From contig NZ_AP021972.1 of the NCBI RefSeq assembly GCF_014168815.1, positions 2,294,001 through 2,358,000 on the forward strand: a stretch of 64,000 nt of DNA, written 5' to 3'. Shown piece by piece: positions 8,331 through 17,440 of this stretch (position 1 is its first letter; the number at the start of each line of letters is the position of its first letter). The notes beneath the pieces were generated by a model. The model was given only the letters and a program-made list of their open reading frames with translations. It was not told the origin of the DNA and did not search any database. The translations under genes and the position numbers were made by a program. Source of the stretch: Klebsiella sp. WP3-W18-ESBL-02. GTDB lineage: Bacteria; Pseudomonadota; Gammaproteobacteria; Enterobacterales; Enterobacteriaceae.

Positions 8331-10013
8331 TCAGAGGATGTCTGCCAGGGCGGCATCTTTGTTTGGGAAGAATGCCAGACGGCCAGGAATCGGCTGAATA
8401 CCCGCGCGCGCCATGGTGCGCAGCGGCTGGAATTCCAGGTTAGATACCCGCAGCTCGCAGCCTTCAGGCAGTTTTTTCACAAACCGCTGGAAGGCATCCA
8501 GGCCACCGGCATCCAGTACCGGGACCGCGTCCCATTTCAGCACCACAATGCGTTTACCGGCAATGCGCGTTTCCAGATCGCTGAATAAACCTTCTGCAGC
8601 GGCAAAAAACAGCGGGCCAATGACGCGCAGTACCAGCACATCATCCGGCACCGACACGTTAACCGCCGACAGACGCGTCATACGCGCAATCCGGCGCATA
8701 AACAACAGCGAAGCCAGCACGATGCCGACGCTGATAGCGATGACCATATCAAACAGCACGGTCAGCGACATGCAAATCAGCATCACAATAATGTCGTCTT
8801 TTGGCGCTTTGCGCAGCAGATACACGACCTTATGCGCCTCGCTCATATTCCATGCCACCATCAGCAGCAGGGCGGCCATCGCCGACAGCGGCAGCCAGGA
8901 CAGCACCGGCGCGAGGATCAGCAGCGCCAGAATCACCAGAATAGCGTGAATAACCGCGGAAACCGGTGAGGTGGCACCTGCGCGAACGTTAGCCGCGGAA
9001 CGCGCGATCGCGGCAGTGGCGGTAATACCACCGAAGAACGGGGCGACAATGTTGCCCAGACCCTGACCAACCAGTTCGCTGTTAGCCTTGTGTTTGGTGC
9101 CGGTCATGCCGTCAAGCACCACCGCGCACAGCAGCGATTCGATGGCCCCGAGCATGGCCATCGAAAATGCGGCGGGCAGCAGCGCATGCAGCGATGCCCA
9201 GCTCAGCGTGAAGCTGGAGCCCGGGAGATCCCACGGCAGCACAAACTGCGGCAGCAGCTGCGGAATGCCGTTGCCCTGAGAGCCGTCGGCCAGCACGTAG
9301 TGGAACTGGGAACCAATGGTCGCAACGTGTCCGCCGAGCAGGTTGACCAACAGCATGACCACGCAGCCGGCGATAAGCGCAGGCAGGTGGCCCGGCAGGC
9401 GCAGGCCGAGGCGTGGCCAGAGGATCAGCGTGCCGAGGGTGACGATGCCAATAGCCGCATCGCCAACGTTGATGGTCGGCAGCGCCATTACCAGCGCGCC
9501 CACCTTCTGTAAGTAGTGTTCCGGAACGTGCGTCATTTGCAGACCGAGGAAGTCTTTAATCTGCATGGTCCCGATGGTAATACCAATCCCCGAGGTGAAG
9601 CCAAGCGTCACCGACAGCGGAATATATTCGATCAGGCGGCCAAAGCGGGCCAGGCCAAAGAGGATCAGGAATATTCCGGACATCAGGGTCGCCACCAGCA
9701 GGCCTGCGAGACCAAACTGCTGCGAAACGGGATAGAGGATCACCACGAAGGCCGCGGTGGGGCCGGATACGCTAAAGCGGGAGCCACCACTCAGGGCGAT
9801 AACGATCCCCGCGACGGCCGAGGTATACAGGCCGTACTGTGGCGCAACCCCGCTGCCAATAGCCAACGCCATCGCCAGCGGAATGGCAATGATACCGACG
9901 GTGATCCCGGCAATCAGGTCGCGCATAAAGCGCGCCGAGCTGTACTTCTCTTTCCAGCAGGCGTCGATCAGCGCGCGGAAAGGCATGATATCGGAGGAGA
10001 ATAATTTATTCAC
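8331..10013 (-). CDS. dauA: C4-dicarboxylate (succinate) transporter DauA, SulP family
   Basis: The 560-residue inner-membrane protein has the SulP arrangement: a cytoplasmic N-terminus, about 12-14 hydrophobic segments from residue 30 to about 430, and a C-terminal STAS domain (about 440-555, with VLRVIGPLFFAAAEGLF and WDAVPVLDAGGLDAF). The family signature GLYTSAVAGIVIALSGGS is near residue 60-80. Known: E. coli DauA (YchM) takes up aerobic succinate at acidic pH and interacts with acyl carrier protein through STAS. It is a single gene between ddc and prs, convergent with ddc. Confidence 0.93.
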   Translation of the reverse strand: MNKLFSSDIMPFRALIDACWKEKYSSARFMRDLIAGITVGIIAIPLAMALAIGSGVAPQYGLYTSAVAGIVIALSGGSRFSVSGPTAAFVVILYPVSQQFGLAGLLVATLMSGIFLILFGLARFGRLIEYIPLSVTLGFTSGIGITIGTMQIKDFLGLQMTHVPEHYLQKVGALVMALPTINVGDAAIGIVTLGTLILWPRLGLRLPGHLPALIAGCVVMLLVNLLGGHVATIGSQFHYVLADGSQGNGIPQLLPQFVLPWDLPGSSFTLSWASLHALLPAAFSMAMLGAIESLLCAVVLDGMTGTKHKANSELVGQGLGNIVAPFFGGITATAAIARSAANVRAGATSPVSAVIHAILVILALLILAPVLSWLPLSAMAALLLMVAWNMSEAHKVVYLLRKAPKDDIIVMLICMSLTVLFDMVIAISVGIVLASLLFMRRIARMTRLSAVNVSVPDDVLVLRVIGPLFFAAAEGLFSDLETRIAGKRIVVLKWDAVPVLDAGGLDAFQRFVKKLPEGCELRVSNLEFQPLRTMARAGIQPIPGRLAFFPNKDAALADIL

Positions 10014-10097
10014 AATACTGTTTCATCCATGAGCGCATCATCTGTCACGTGAATGGCAGTGAAGTTGGCATAAATCATACAAATAAATACTATAGAC

Positions 10098-10124
10098 AAA
10101 AAAACCCGCCGCAGCGGGTTTTTT
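10098..10124. terminator. Terminator after prs (bidirectional)
   Basis: Stem AAAACCCGC / GCGGGTTTT with loop CGCA; T-rich on both strands. It ends prs transcription 13 bases beyond its stop. Confidence 0.85.
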
Positions 10125-10136
10125 AACCAGATTCGA

Positions 10137-11084
10137 TTAATGTTCGAACATGGCAGAGATGGATTCTTCGTTGCTGATACGACGAATCGCTTCGGCCAGC
10201 ATCCCGGACAGGGTCAGGGTGCGAACGTTCGGCAGCGCTTTGATCTCATCGCTTAACGGGATGGTATCGCAGACAACCACTTCGTCGATGACGGAGTTAC
10301 GCAGGTTGTTTACCGCGTTGCCGGAGAAGATCGGGTGAGTTGCGTAGGCGAATACGCGTTTAGCACCACGCTCTTTCAGCGCTTCAGCCGCTTTGCACAG
10401 CGTGCCGCCGGTATCGATCATGTCATCAACCAGCACGCAGTCACGACCGGCAACGTCGCCGATGATATGCATAACCTGAGACACGTTCGCACGCGGGCGA
10501 CGTTTGTCGATGATAGCCATGTCGGTATCGTTCAGCAGCTTAGCGATAGCGCGAGCGCGAACCACGCCGCCGATGTCCGGAGAAACCACGATTGGGTTAT
10601 CCAGGTTCAGCTGCAGCATATCTTCGAGCAGGATTGGGCTACCGAATACGTTATCCACCGGGACATCGAAGAAGCCCTGGATCTGTTCAGCGTGCAGGTC
10701 TACGGTCAGTACGCGGTCAACGCCTACGCTGGACAGGAAGTCAGCAACAACTTTAGCGGTGATAGGTACACGAGCAGAGCGAACGCGACGGTCCTGGCGA
10801 GCATAACCGAAGTAAGGGATAACGGCGGTGATACGGCCTGCGGAAGCACGGCGCAGGGCATCAACCATAACGACTAATTCCATCAGGTTGTCGTTAGTTG
10901 GGGCACAAGTGGACTGGATGATGAAAATATCACCACCGCGTACGTTTTCATTGATTTGTACGCTGACTTCGCCGTCGCTAAAGCGACCTACAGCGGCGTC
11001 GCCGAGAGAAGTGTACAGGCGGTTGGCAATACGTTGTGCTAGTTCCGGGGTGGCGTTACCAGCAAAAAGCTTCATATCAGGCAC
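10137..11084 (-). CDS. prs: Ribose-phosphate pyrophosphokinase (PRPP synthetase)
   Basis: The 315-residue enzyme makes 5-phosphoribosyl diphosphate from ribose-5-phosphate and ATP, feeding purine, pyrimidine, histidine, tryptophan and NAD synthesis. It is nearly identical to E. coli Prs; the PRPP-binding motif DCVLVDDMIDTGGT is near residues 214-227 and the flexible-loop region YARQDRR near 97-103. I choose the GTG at 11084 (MPDMKLFAGN as in E. coli) because GAGG lies 8 bases upstream; the longer ATG frame from 11102 overlaps that ribosome site. A PurR operator lies far upstream inside ispE, implying a long leader as in E. coli. Confidence 0.97.
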   Translation of the reverse strand: MPDMKLFAGNATPELAQRIANRLYTSLGDAAVGRFSDGEVSVQINENVRGGDIFIIQSTCAPTNDNLMELVVMVDALRRASAGRITAVIPYFGYARQDRRVRSARVPITAKVVADFLSSVGVDRVLTVDLHAEQIQGFFDVPVDNVFGSPILLEDMLQLNLDNPIVVSPDIGGVVRARAIAKLLNDTDMAIIDKRRPRANVSQVMHIIGDVAGRDCVLVDDMIDTGGTLCKAAEALKERGAKRVFAYATHPIFSGNAVNNLRNSVIDEVVVCDTIPLSDEIKALPNVRTLTLSGMLAEAIRRISNEESISAMFEH

Positions 11085-11289
11085 GAGAAGAACCTCAGGC
11101 ATGCGTCCAGTGGTGGATGAAACGGGCCAAAAACTGTGCGGGCCAGGCGCGATTTCATCCAGGCGGTGTATTAAAGAGCGCGATGCAACGTCTGGAACAG
11201 GGTGACGTTGTCACCGGAGCTCAGTTTGCCCGGCTTGGTACTCATCACCATTCTTCTTTCGTCAGCAATACTGACGGAAACCGAATGAT

Positions 11290-12141
11290 TCAGAGCAGGG
11301 CTTGCTTCAATGGCGAGAGGTTAACACCTTTTGCCACAAAGCCTTGCAACCATTCCGGGGCTTGCTCAAGCACCTGGCGGGCAGCGAGTTCCGTGTCGAA
11401 TTCAGCAAAGACACAGGCTCCTGTTCCAGTCAGGCGCGACGGCGCGTATTCTAACAGCCAGGAAAGCACATCATCAACCTCGCGAAAACGTTTTCTTGCG
11501 ATAACCTCGCAATCATTGCCGAATTCACATTTTAATAACGTTTCTATTGACCTGACCGGGGTATTTCGTGGCAGCTCCGGATCGCGAAAAATGACCGGGG
11601 TCGGGATACTGACCCCGGGATGGGCAACCAGGTACCATTTTTCCGCCACCTCAACCGGGGTGAGCACTTCGCCAACCCCTTCGGCAAATGCCGCATGGCC
11701 GCGAACAAACACCGGCACGTCGGCACCGAGCGTCAGCCCGATAGCCGCCAGCTCGTCTTCCGACAGCCCGCATCGCCACAGGTGGTTAAGCGCCACCAGC
11801 ACGGTCGCTGCGTTGGATGAACCACCGCCGAGACCGCCGCCCATCGGCAAACGTTTTTCAATGCTGATATCGGCACCGCTACCGGCTGGCAGGCGCTGCG
11901 ATGCCGCCGCCGTTTTCATCAACAGCCGCGCGGCGCGAATAATCAGGTTTTCTTCATTCGGCACGCCCTTGACCGGCGTGAGCAGCCGTAGCTGCCCGTC
12001 CGAGCGCGGCACAATCGTCAGCGTGTCGCCGTAGTCGAGGAACTGGAACAGCGTCTGCAACGTATGATAGCCGTCAGGGCGCTGCCCGGTGATGTATAAA
12101 AACAGGTTGAGCTTGGCAGGTGAGGGCCAGGTGGTCATCAT
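11290..12141 (-). CDS. ispE: 4-diphosphocytidyl-2-C-methyl-D-erythritol kinase
   Basis: The 283-residue GHMP kinase carries out the ATP-dependent step of the non-mevalonate isoprenoid pathway. Motif PSPAKLNLFLYITG is at residues 7-20 (catalytic lysine region), and the GHMP ATP-binding loop PMGGGLGGGSSNAA is near residues 99-112. Its start overlaps the lolB stop by the ATGA arrangement, so translation is coupled to lolB. The distal coding part carries the PurR operator of prs. Length and context (lolB-ispE-prs) match E. coli. Confidence 0.97.
   Translation of the reverse strand: MMTTWPSPAKLNLFLYITGQRPDGYHTLQTLFQFLDYGDTLTIVPRSDGQLRLLTPVKGVPNEENLIIRAARLLMKTAAASQRLPAGSGADISIEKRLPMGGGLGGGSSNAATVLVALNHLWRCGLSEDELAAIGLTLGADVPVFVRGHAAFAEGVGEVLTPVEVAEKWYLVAHPGVSIPTPVIFRDPELPRNTPVRSIETLLKCEFGNDCEVIARKRFREVDDVLSWLLEYAPSRLTGTGACVFAEFDTELAARQVLEQAPEWLQGFVAKGVNLSPLKQALL
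11482..11497 (-). promoter_or_regulatory. PurR operator for prs, inside ispE
   Basis: The minus-strand sequence AAGAAAACGTTTTCGC matches the PurR palindrome around its ACGT centre (11 of 16 to the ideal operator) and looks like the prs operator described in E. coli. It sits about 400 bases before the prs start, inside ispE coding sequence. PurR itself is encoded later in this window. Confidence 0.6.
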
Positions 12142-12755
12142 CTTACAATCCAGTTATCCATGCGCAGCTTGATGCGCTGACTGCCTTCGGTCAGCTCCAT
12201 GTTAGACGGCAGCGCTGGCTGGGTTTTGCTGTCATAGCCGCTGTAGACCACTTTCCAGGTCTTACCGTTTTCGGTGTAGTGCAACTCGCTCAGGCGGTAC
12301 TGGTCGTCGAGCGTATAGTCGGTAGCGTTGCCCGGCAGGCCGAGGATCCACTGGCGCAGGCTGTTCAGCGGAATCGGCATACCGGTCAGTTTGCCCACCA
12401 TTTCTTCGCCGTCGGTATCGGTATAGCGCTGGCCTTTATTGTCGGTTAGCTGCGCGGAGCCCGGTCGGCCAATCAGTTCCATTTCGGTGCTGCCCAGCGG
12501 GTTGGTCAGCAGCAGACGATAGTTATCCTGGCCGGTTTGCTGCCAGAAGAAACGGGCATACACTTTTTGCTGGTCGGACAAATAGGCGAAAGCGCCGCGC
12601 GTCTGATATTGACTCAGTTGGCGCACTTCCTGCTGGTGCTGCTGCCACTGCGGCGAGGTGGGGCTTTTACCAGGGCCTTTCGGTGCATTAACGGTACAGG
12701 CGGTAAGAACCAGTGCTGCGAGAGGCAGCAAACGAATCAGGCGAGGCAGGGCCAT
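12138..12755 (-). CDS. lolB: Outer-membrane lipoprotein receptor LolB
   Basis: The 205-residue lipoprotein accepts lipoproteins from periplasmic LolA and inserts them in the outer membrane. The signal peptide ends in the lipobox LTAC (Cys about residue 20, after LLPLAALVLTAC). Its mature part carries the LolB-type sequence FAYLSDQQKVYARFFWQQTG with the aromatic-rich segment. It is divergent from hemA, and ispE starts within its stop codon. The length is two residues short of E. coli LolB, within normal variation. Confidence 0.95.
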   Translation of the reverse strand: MALPRLIRLLPLAALVLTACTVNAPKGPGKSPTSPQWQQHQQEVRQLSQYQTRGAFAYLSDQQKVYARFFWQQTGQDNYRLLLTNPLGSTEMELIGRPGSAQLTDNKGQRYTDTDGEEMVGKLTGMPIPLNSLRQWILGLPGNATDYTLDDQYRLSELHYTENGKTWKVVYSGYDSKTQPALPSNMELTEGSQRIKLRMDNWIVR

Positions 12756-12961
12756 GATGACAATCCTTGATGTGCGTTACGATTATAACGCTTAATGCTA
12801 GCGTCGCCCGTGGGCAGCGTCTACGCTCAAGTTGTCTTAAATCATAAAATTAACCCAGCTTGCCTATTACTCCAAAAGGGGAGCCTCCCTTTTATTGATC
12901 TCGCGCATCCTGTATGATGCGCTCAGACTAACCTTATCAACGCTGGTACTACTCCCGCACA

Positions 12962-14218
12962 ATGACCCTTTTAGCTCTTGGCATCAATCATAAAACAGCC
13001 CCGGTAGCGCTGCGAGAACGCGTCACGTTTTCGCCAGATACGCTTGACCAGGCGCTGGAGAGCCTGCTGGCTCAGCCAATGGTACAGGGGGGCGTGGTCC
13101 TGTCGACCTGTAACCGCACCGAGCTCTATCTCAGCGTAGAAGAGCAGGATAATCAGCATGAAGCGATTATCCGCTGGCTGTGCGATTACCACGGCCTGAA
13201 TGAAGAAGAACTGCGCCAGAGCCTTTATTGGCACCAGGACAACGACGCCGTCAGCCATCTGATGCGCGTTGCCAGCGGGCTGGACTCGCTGGTGTTGGGC
13301 GAGCCGCAAATCTTAGGGCAGGTAAAAAAAGCGTTTGCTGATTCCAGCCGCGGGCATCTGCACGTCAGCGAGCTGGAACGCATGTTCCAGAAATCCTTCT
13401 CTGTTGCCAAGCGCGTGCGCACGGAAACGGATATCGGCGCCAGCGCGGTGTCGGTGGCGTTTGCGGCCTGTACCCTGGCGCGACAGATTTTCGAATCGCT
13501 CTCGTCGGTCACCGTACTGTTGGTGGGTGCGGGTGAAACCATCGAGCTGGTGGCGCGCCATCTGCGCGAACATCACGTGAAAAAAATGGTGATTGCCAAC
13601 CGTACCCGCGAACGCGCACAGGTACTGGCCGATGAGGTCGGCGCTGAGGTGATCGCGCTGAGCGACGTCGATGAACGCCTGAAAGAGGCCGACATCATTA
13701 TCAGTTCTACCGCCAGCCCGCTGCCAATTATCGGTAAAGGGATGGTGGAGCGCGCGCTGAAAGCGCGTCGCAACCAGCCGATGCTGCTGGTGGATATTGC
13801 CGTGCCACGTGACGTAGAGCCGGAGGTGGGGAAACTCGCTAACGCCTATCTCTACAGCGTGGACGACCTGCAAAACATTATTCAGAATAACCTTGCGCAG
13901 CGTAAAGCCGCGGCGGTACAGGCTGAAACCATCGTCGAGCAGGAAACCAGTGAGTTTATGGCCTGGCTACGCGCGCAAAGCGCCAGCGACATCATTCGTG
14001 ATTATCGCTCCCAGGCTGAAACGGCGCGTGAGGAACTCACCGCTAAAGCGATCGCCGCGCTCGAACAGGGTGGCGATCCGCAGGTCATCATGCAGGATCT
14101 GGCGCGCAAGTTAACCAACCGCCTGATCCACGCGCCAACCAAATCTCTTCAGCAGGCCGCCCGTGACGGGGATGACGAACGCCTGCATATTCTGCGCAAC
14201 AGCCTCGGGCTGGAGTAG
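12962..14218 (+). CDS. hemA: Glutamyl-tRNA reductase
   Basis: The 418-residue enzyme reduces glutamyl-tRNA to glutamate-1-semialdehyde, the committed step of C5 heme synthesis. The catalytic cysteine is Cys50 in STCNRTE; the substrate segment SGLDSLVLGEPQILGQVKKA and the NADPH loop VGAGETIELVARHL follow, then the C-terminal dimerisation helix. The N-terminus MTLLALGINHKTAP keeps the basic residues (Lys about 11) used by Lon/ClpAP-dependent turnover in related species. It is first in hemA-prfA-prmC-sirB2-sirB1-kdsA, with prfA 35 bases downstream. Confidence 0.98.
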   Translation: MTLLALGINHKTAPVALRERVTFSPDTLDQALESLLAQPMVQGGVVLSTCNRTELYLSVEEQDNQHEAIIRWLCDYHGLNEEELRQSLYWHQDNDAVSHLMRVASGLDSLVLGEPQILGQVKKAFADSSRGHLHVSELERMFQKSFSVAKRVRTETDIGASAVSVAFAACTLARQIFESLSSVTVLLVGAGETIELVARHLREHHVKKMVIANRTRERAQVLADEVGAEVIALSDVDERLKEADIIISSTASPLPIIGKGMVERALKARRNQPMLLVDIAVPRDVEPEVGKLANAYLYSVDDLQNIIQNNLAQRKAAAVQAETIVEQETSEFMAWLRAQSASDIIRDYRSQAETAREELTAKAIAALEQGGDPQVIMQDLARKLTNRLIHAPTKSLQQAARDGDDERLHILRNSLGLE

Positions 14219-14253
14219 CACAACTCTATTTATAACAAGGTGCATTTACGCCA

Positions 14254-15336
14254 ATGAAGCCTTCTATTGTTGCTAAACTGGAAGCTCTCTACGAGCGCCA
14301 TGAAGAAGTTCAGGCGCTGCTCGGAGACGCAGCAACTATTGCCGATCAGGACCGTTTCCGCGCGCTGTCCCGCGAATACGCACAGCTGGGCGACGTGGCT
14401 CGCTGTTATACCGACTGGCGCCAGGTTCAGGACGATATTGAAACTGCCCAGATGATGCTCGACGACCCGGAAATGCGCGAAATGGCGCAGGAAGAGTTGC
14501 AGGAAGCCAAAGCCAAAGAAGAAGAACTGGAGCAACAGCTTCAGGTGCTCCTGCTGCCTCGCGATCCGGACGACGAACGCAATGCTTTCCTTGAAGTACG
14601 CGCCGGTACCGGCGGTGATGAAGCAGCGCTGTTTGCCGGCGACCTGTTCCGCATGTACAGCCGCTACGCTGAATCGCGCCGCTGGCGTGTTGAGATCATG
14701 AGCGCCAACGAAGGTGAGCACGGTGGTTACAAAGAAGTGATCGCCAAAATCAGCGGTGAAGGCGTTTACGGTCGCCTGAAGTTTGAGTCCGGTGGCCATC
14801 GCGTACAGCGCGTTCCGGCCACCGAATCTCAGGGGCGTATTCATACCTCCGCCTGTACCGTGGCCGTGTTGCCAGAGGTGCCGGAAGCGGAATTGCCGGA
14901 TATCAACCCGGCGGACCTGCGTATCGATACCTTCCGTTCTTCGGGCGCGGGCGGTCAGCACGTTAACACCACCGACTCGGCTATCCGTATTACCCACCTG
15001 CCGACCGGCATTGTGGTGGAGTGCCAGGACGAACGTTCGCAGCACAAAAACAAAGCCAAAGCGATGTCAGTGCTGGGCTCGCGTATTCGCGCGGCAGAGA
15101 TTGCCCGCCGTCAGCAGGCGGAAGCCTCTGAACGCCGCAACCTGCTGGGCAGCGGCGATCGTAGCGATCGTAACCGTACCTACAACTTCCCGCAGGGGCG
15201 CGTGACCGATCACCGCATCAACCTGACGCTTTACCGCCTGGACGAAACGATGGAAGGCAAGCTGGATATGCTGATTGAGCCTATCGTGCAGGAATACCAG
15301 GCTGACCAGCTGGCGGCGCTGTCCGAGCAGGAATGA
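14254..15336 (+). CDS. prfA: Peptide chain release factor 1
   Basis: The 360-residue RF1 recognises UAA and UAG stop codons. The tripeptide anticodon P-A-T is visible in RVPATESQGR (about residue 190), and the GGQ motif in SSGAGGQHVNTTDSA (about 232-236) promotes peptidyl-tRNA hydrolysis. GGQ is methylated by PrmC, encoded by the next gene, whose start overlaps the prfA stop. Almost identical to E. coli RF1; start ATG by homology. Confidence 0.98.
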   Translation: MKPSIVAKLEALYERHEEVQALLGDAATIADQDRFRALSREYAQLGDVARCYTDWRQVQDDIETAQMMLDDPEMREMAQEELQEAKAKEEELEQQLQVLLLPRDPDDERNAFLEVRAGTGGDEAALFAGDLFRMYSRYAESRRWRVEIMSANEGEHGGYKEVIAKISGEGVYGRLKFESGGHRVQRVPATESQGRIHTSACTVAVLPEVPEAELPDINPADLRIDTFRSSGAGGQHVNTTDSAIRITHLPTGIVVECQDERSQHKNKAKAMSVLGSRIRAAEIARRQQAEASERRNLLGSGDRSDRNRTYNFPQGRVTDHRINLTLYRLDETMEGKLDMLIEPIVQEYQADQLAALSEQE

Positions 15337-16187
15337 TGACCTGGAGAGAGTGGCTACAGCAGGCTATCGCGACGCTGCAGGGTGGGGAAAGCCCGCGTCG
15401 CGATGCGGAGATCCTGTTAGGGCATGTGATCGGTAAATCGCGCACGCAAATTCTCGCGTTTGATGAAACGACGCTGAGCGCGGCACAGGCGGAAACGCTA
15501 ACGCAGCTGCTGGCACGGCGACAAAACGGCGAGCCCATTGCCCACCTGGTGGGTAGCCGTGAGTTCTGGTCGCTGCCGCTGTTTGTCTCTCCAGCGACCC
15601 TGATCCCTCGCCCGGATACCGAGTGCCTGGTTGAACAGGCGCTGGCGCGTCTGCCGCAGAGGCCGTGCCGGATCCTCGATCTCGGTACCGGCACCGGCGC
15701 GGTGGCCCTGGCTCTGGCCAGCGAACGGCCGGACTGCCAGCTGACAGCCGTCGATTATATTGCCGATGCGGCGGCCCTGGCGCAGCGTAACGCGGACCAT
15801 CTTGGGATAACGAACGTGACGATAATGCAAAGCGATTGGTTCAGCGCGTTGAGCCCACAGCGTTTTGCCATGATTGTCAGCAACCCGCCGTACATTGATG
15901 AACAGGACGAACATCTTAGCCAGGGCGACGTGCGCTTTGAACCGAAAACCGCGCTGGTGGCCGGGGATAGCGGTCTGGCCGATTTAGCCCATATCGTTAA
16001 CCAGGGGCGTGACTGGCTGGAGCCCGGCGGCTATATGCTGCTGGAACATGGCTGGCGGCAGGGGGCGGCGGTTCGCGCGCTCTTTACCTCAGCCGGCTAT
16101 GCGCAGGTGCAAACCTGCCGTGACTATGGTGACAACGATCGTCTGACGCTGGCGCAGTGGCCTGGCGCTCCGGAGGCACAGGCATGA
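15333..16187 (+). CDS. prmC: Release factor glutamine methyltransferase
   Basis: This 284-residue class I SAM methyltransferase modifies the glutamine of the GGQ motif in RF1 and RF2. The SAM-binding motif LDLGTGTGAVALALASERP is near residue 115, and the catalytic signature SNPPYIDEQD near 185. ATG 15333 overlaps the prfA stop (ATGATGA); ATG 15336 is an equally possible start. The N-terminal third differs from E. coli more than the catalytic core. sirB2 begins inside its stop codon. Confidence 0.96.
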   Translation: MMTWREWLQQAIATLQGGESPRRDAEILLGHVIGKSRTQILAFDETTLSAAQAETLTQLLARRQNGEPIAHLVGSREFWSLPLFVSPATLIPRPDTECLVEQALARLPQRPCRILDLGTGTGAVALALASERPDCQLTAVDYIADAAALAQRNADHLGITNVTIMQSDWFSALSPQRFAMIVSNPPYIDEQDEHLSQGDVRFEPKTALVAGDSGLADLAHIVNQGRDWLEPGGYMLLEHGWRQGAAVRALFTSAGYAQVQTCRDYGDNDRLTLAQWPGAPEAQA

Positions 16188-16576
16188 GTTTTTTCCAGTT
16201 TGTGCTCTATTTGCACATCGCGTCGGCGGTGGTTTCCGTCTCCTTTTTCGCACTGCGCTATTGGTGGATGCACCACCGCAGCGCCCTGTTTGAGGCGCGC
16301 TGGGTGCGCATTTTACCGCACGCGGTTGACAGCGTGCTGCTGCTCAGCGGCGTCGCGCTGATGGTGATGACGCGCTATTTTCCCTTTACCGAAGAGGGGG
16401 GATGGCTGACGGAGAAACTGTTTGGCGTTATCATTTACATCTTTTTGGGGTTTGTCGCGCTTGGACGTCGTCGTCCGCGCAGCCAGCAGAGCAAGTTTAT
16501 TGCGTTTTTGCTGGCGCTGATGGTGTTGTGCATCATCGTTAAACTCGCCATCACTAAAGTTCCGCTGTTGGGGTAG
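16184..16576 (+). CDS. sirB2: SirB2/YchQ family membrane protein
   Basis: This 130-residue integral membrane protein has four hydrophobic segments (about 5-25, 45-62, 78-96 and 107-126). It matches the SirB family found between prmC and sirB1 in enterobacteria. The name comes from a Salmonella regulator screen; biochemical function is unknown. ATG 16184 overlaps the prmC stop (ATGA); the longer frame upstream lies within prmC and is not needed. sirB1 follows after 3 bases. Confidence 0.88.
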   Translation: MSFFQFVLYLHIASAVVSVSFFALRYWWMHHRSALFEARWVRILPHAVDSVLLLSGVALMVMTRYFPFTEEGGWLTEKLFGVIIYIFLGFVALGRRRPRSQQSKFIAFLLALMVLCIIVKLAITKVPLLG

Positions 16577-16579
16577 GGT

Positions 16580-17389
16580 ATGAAGTCACTGGCTGATTTT
16601 GAATTTAATAAAGCGCCGCTGTGCGACGGCATGATCCTTATTTCCGAATTAATTCGTGATGATTTCCCGTCGCAGAAGGTGCGCGAGCAGCTCGAGTGCC
16701 TGGTGGCGCTGGCGCGGGAAGAGATCAGCCCTTCCTGGACGCTGACGCGCCAGATGGAACGCCTGATTGAGTTGTTCTACCACGAGTGGAACTTTGGCGA
16801 CTCCTCCGGCGTCTACCGCTTGTCGGATGCGCTGTGGCTGGATCAGGTGCTGAAAAATCGTCAGGGCAGCGCCGTGGCGCTCGGTGCGATTGTGCTGTGG
16901 ATCGCCGGGCATCTGGATATTCCGGTGGTGCCGGTGATTTTCCCGACCCAGCTGCTGCTGCGCGCCGACGTCGACAACGAAGAGCTGTGGCTGATCAACC
17001 CGTTTAACGGCGACACGCTTGACGAGCATACGCTCGACGTGTGGCTGAAGGGCAACATCAGCCCGATGGCGGAGCTGTTCAATGAGGATCTCGATGAAGC
17101 GGATAACGCCGAAGTGGTGCGTAAACTGCTCGACACGCTGAAATCGGCGCTCATGGAAGAGCGGCAGATGGAGCTGGCGCTGCGTACCAGCGAGGCGTTG
17201 TTGCAGTTTAACCCGGAAGATCCCTACGAAATTCGCGACCGCGGGCTGATTTATGCCCAGCTGGAATGTGAGCACATCGCACTGAACGATTTAAACTATT
17301 TCGTTGAGCAATGTCCGGAAGACCCGATCAGCGAAATGATTCGCGCGCAGATTAACACCATCGCGCATAAACAAATTACTCTTCACTAA
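16580..17389 (+). CDS. sirB1: SirB1/YchA transglutaminase-like TPR protein
   Basis: The 269-residue cytoplasmic protein belongs to the SirB1 family: an N-terminal transglutaminase-like fold (FYHEWNFGDSSGVYRLSDALWLDQVLKNRQG region, residues about 65-95) without an obvious full catalytic triad, and C-terminal TPR-like helices (about 195-260: ALRTSEALLQFNPEDPYEIRDRG). Function is unknown; it is conserved between sirB2 and kdsA. It starts directly after sirB2 (GGGGTAGGGT upstream of ATG), so it is translated from the same operon mRNA. Confidence 0.9.
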   Translation: MKSLADFEFNKAPLCDGMILISELIRDDFPSQKVREQLECLVALAREEISPSWTLTRQMERLIELFYHEWNFGDSSGVYRLSDALWLDQVLKNRQGSAVALGAIVLWIAGHLDIPVVPVIFPTQLLLRADVDNEELWLINPFNGDTLDEHTLDVWLKGNISPMAELFNEDLDEADNAEVVRKLLDTLKSALMEERQMELALRTSEALLQFNPEDPYEIRDRGLIYAQLECEHIALNDLNYFVEQCPEDPISEMIRAQINTIAHKQITLH

Positions 17390-17440
17390 ACGGGAAAAAT
17401 CCCGGTTATAATCGCGGAAATACCCTAACAAGGCGATCTT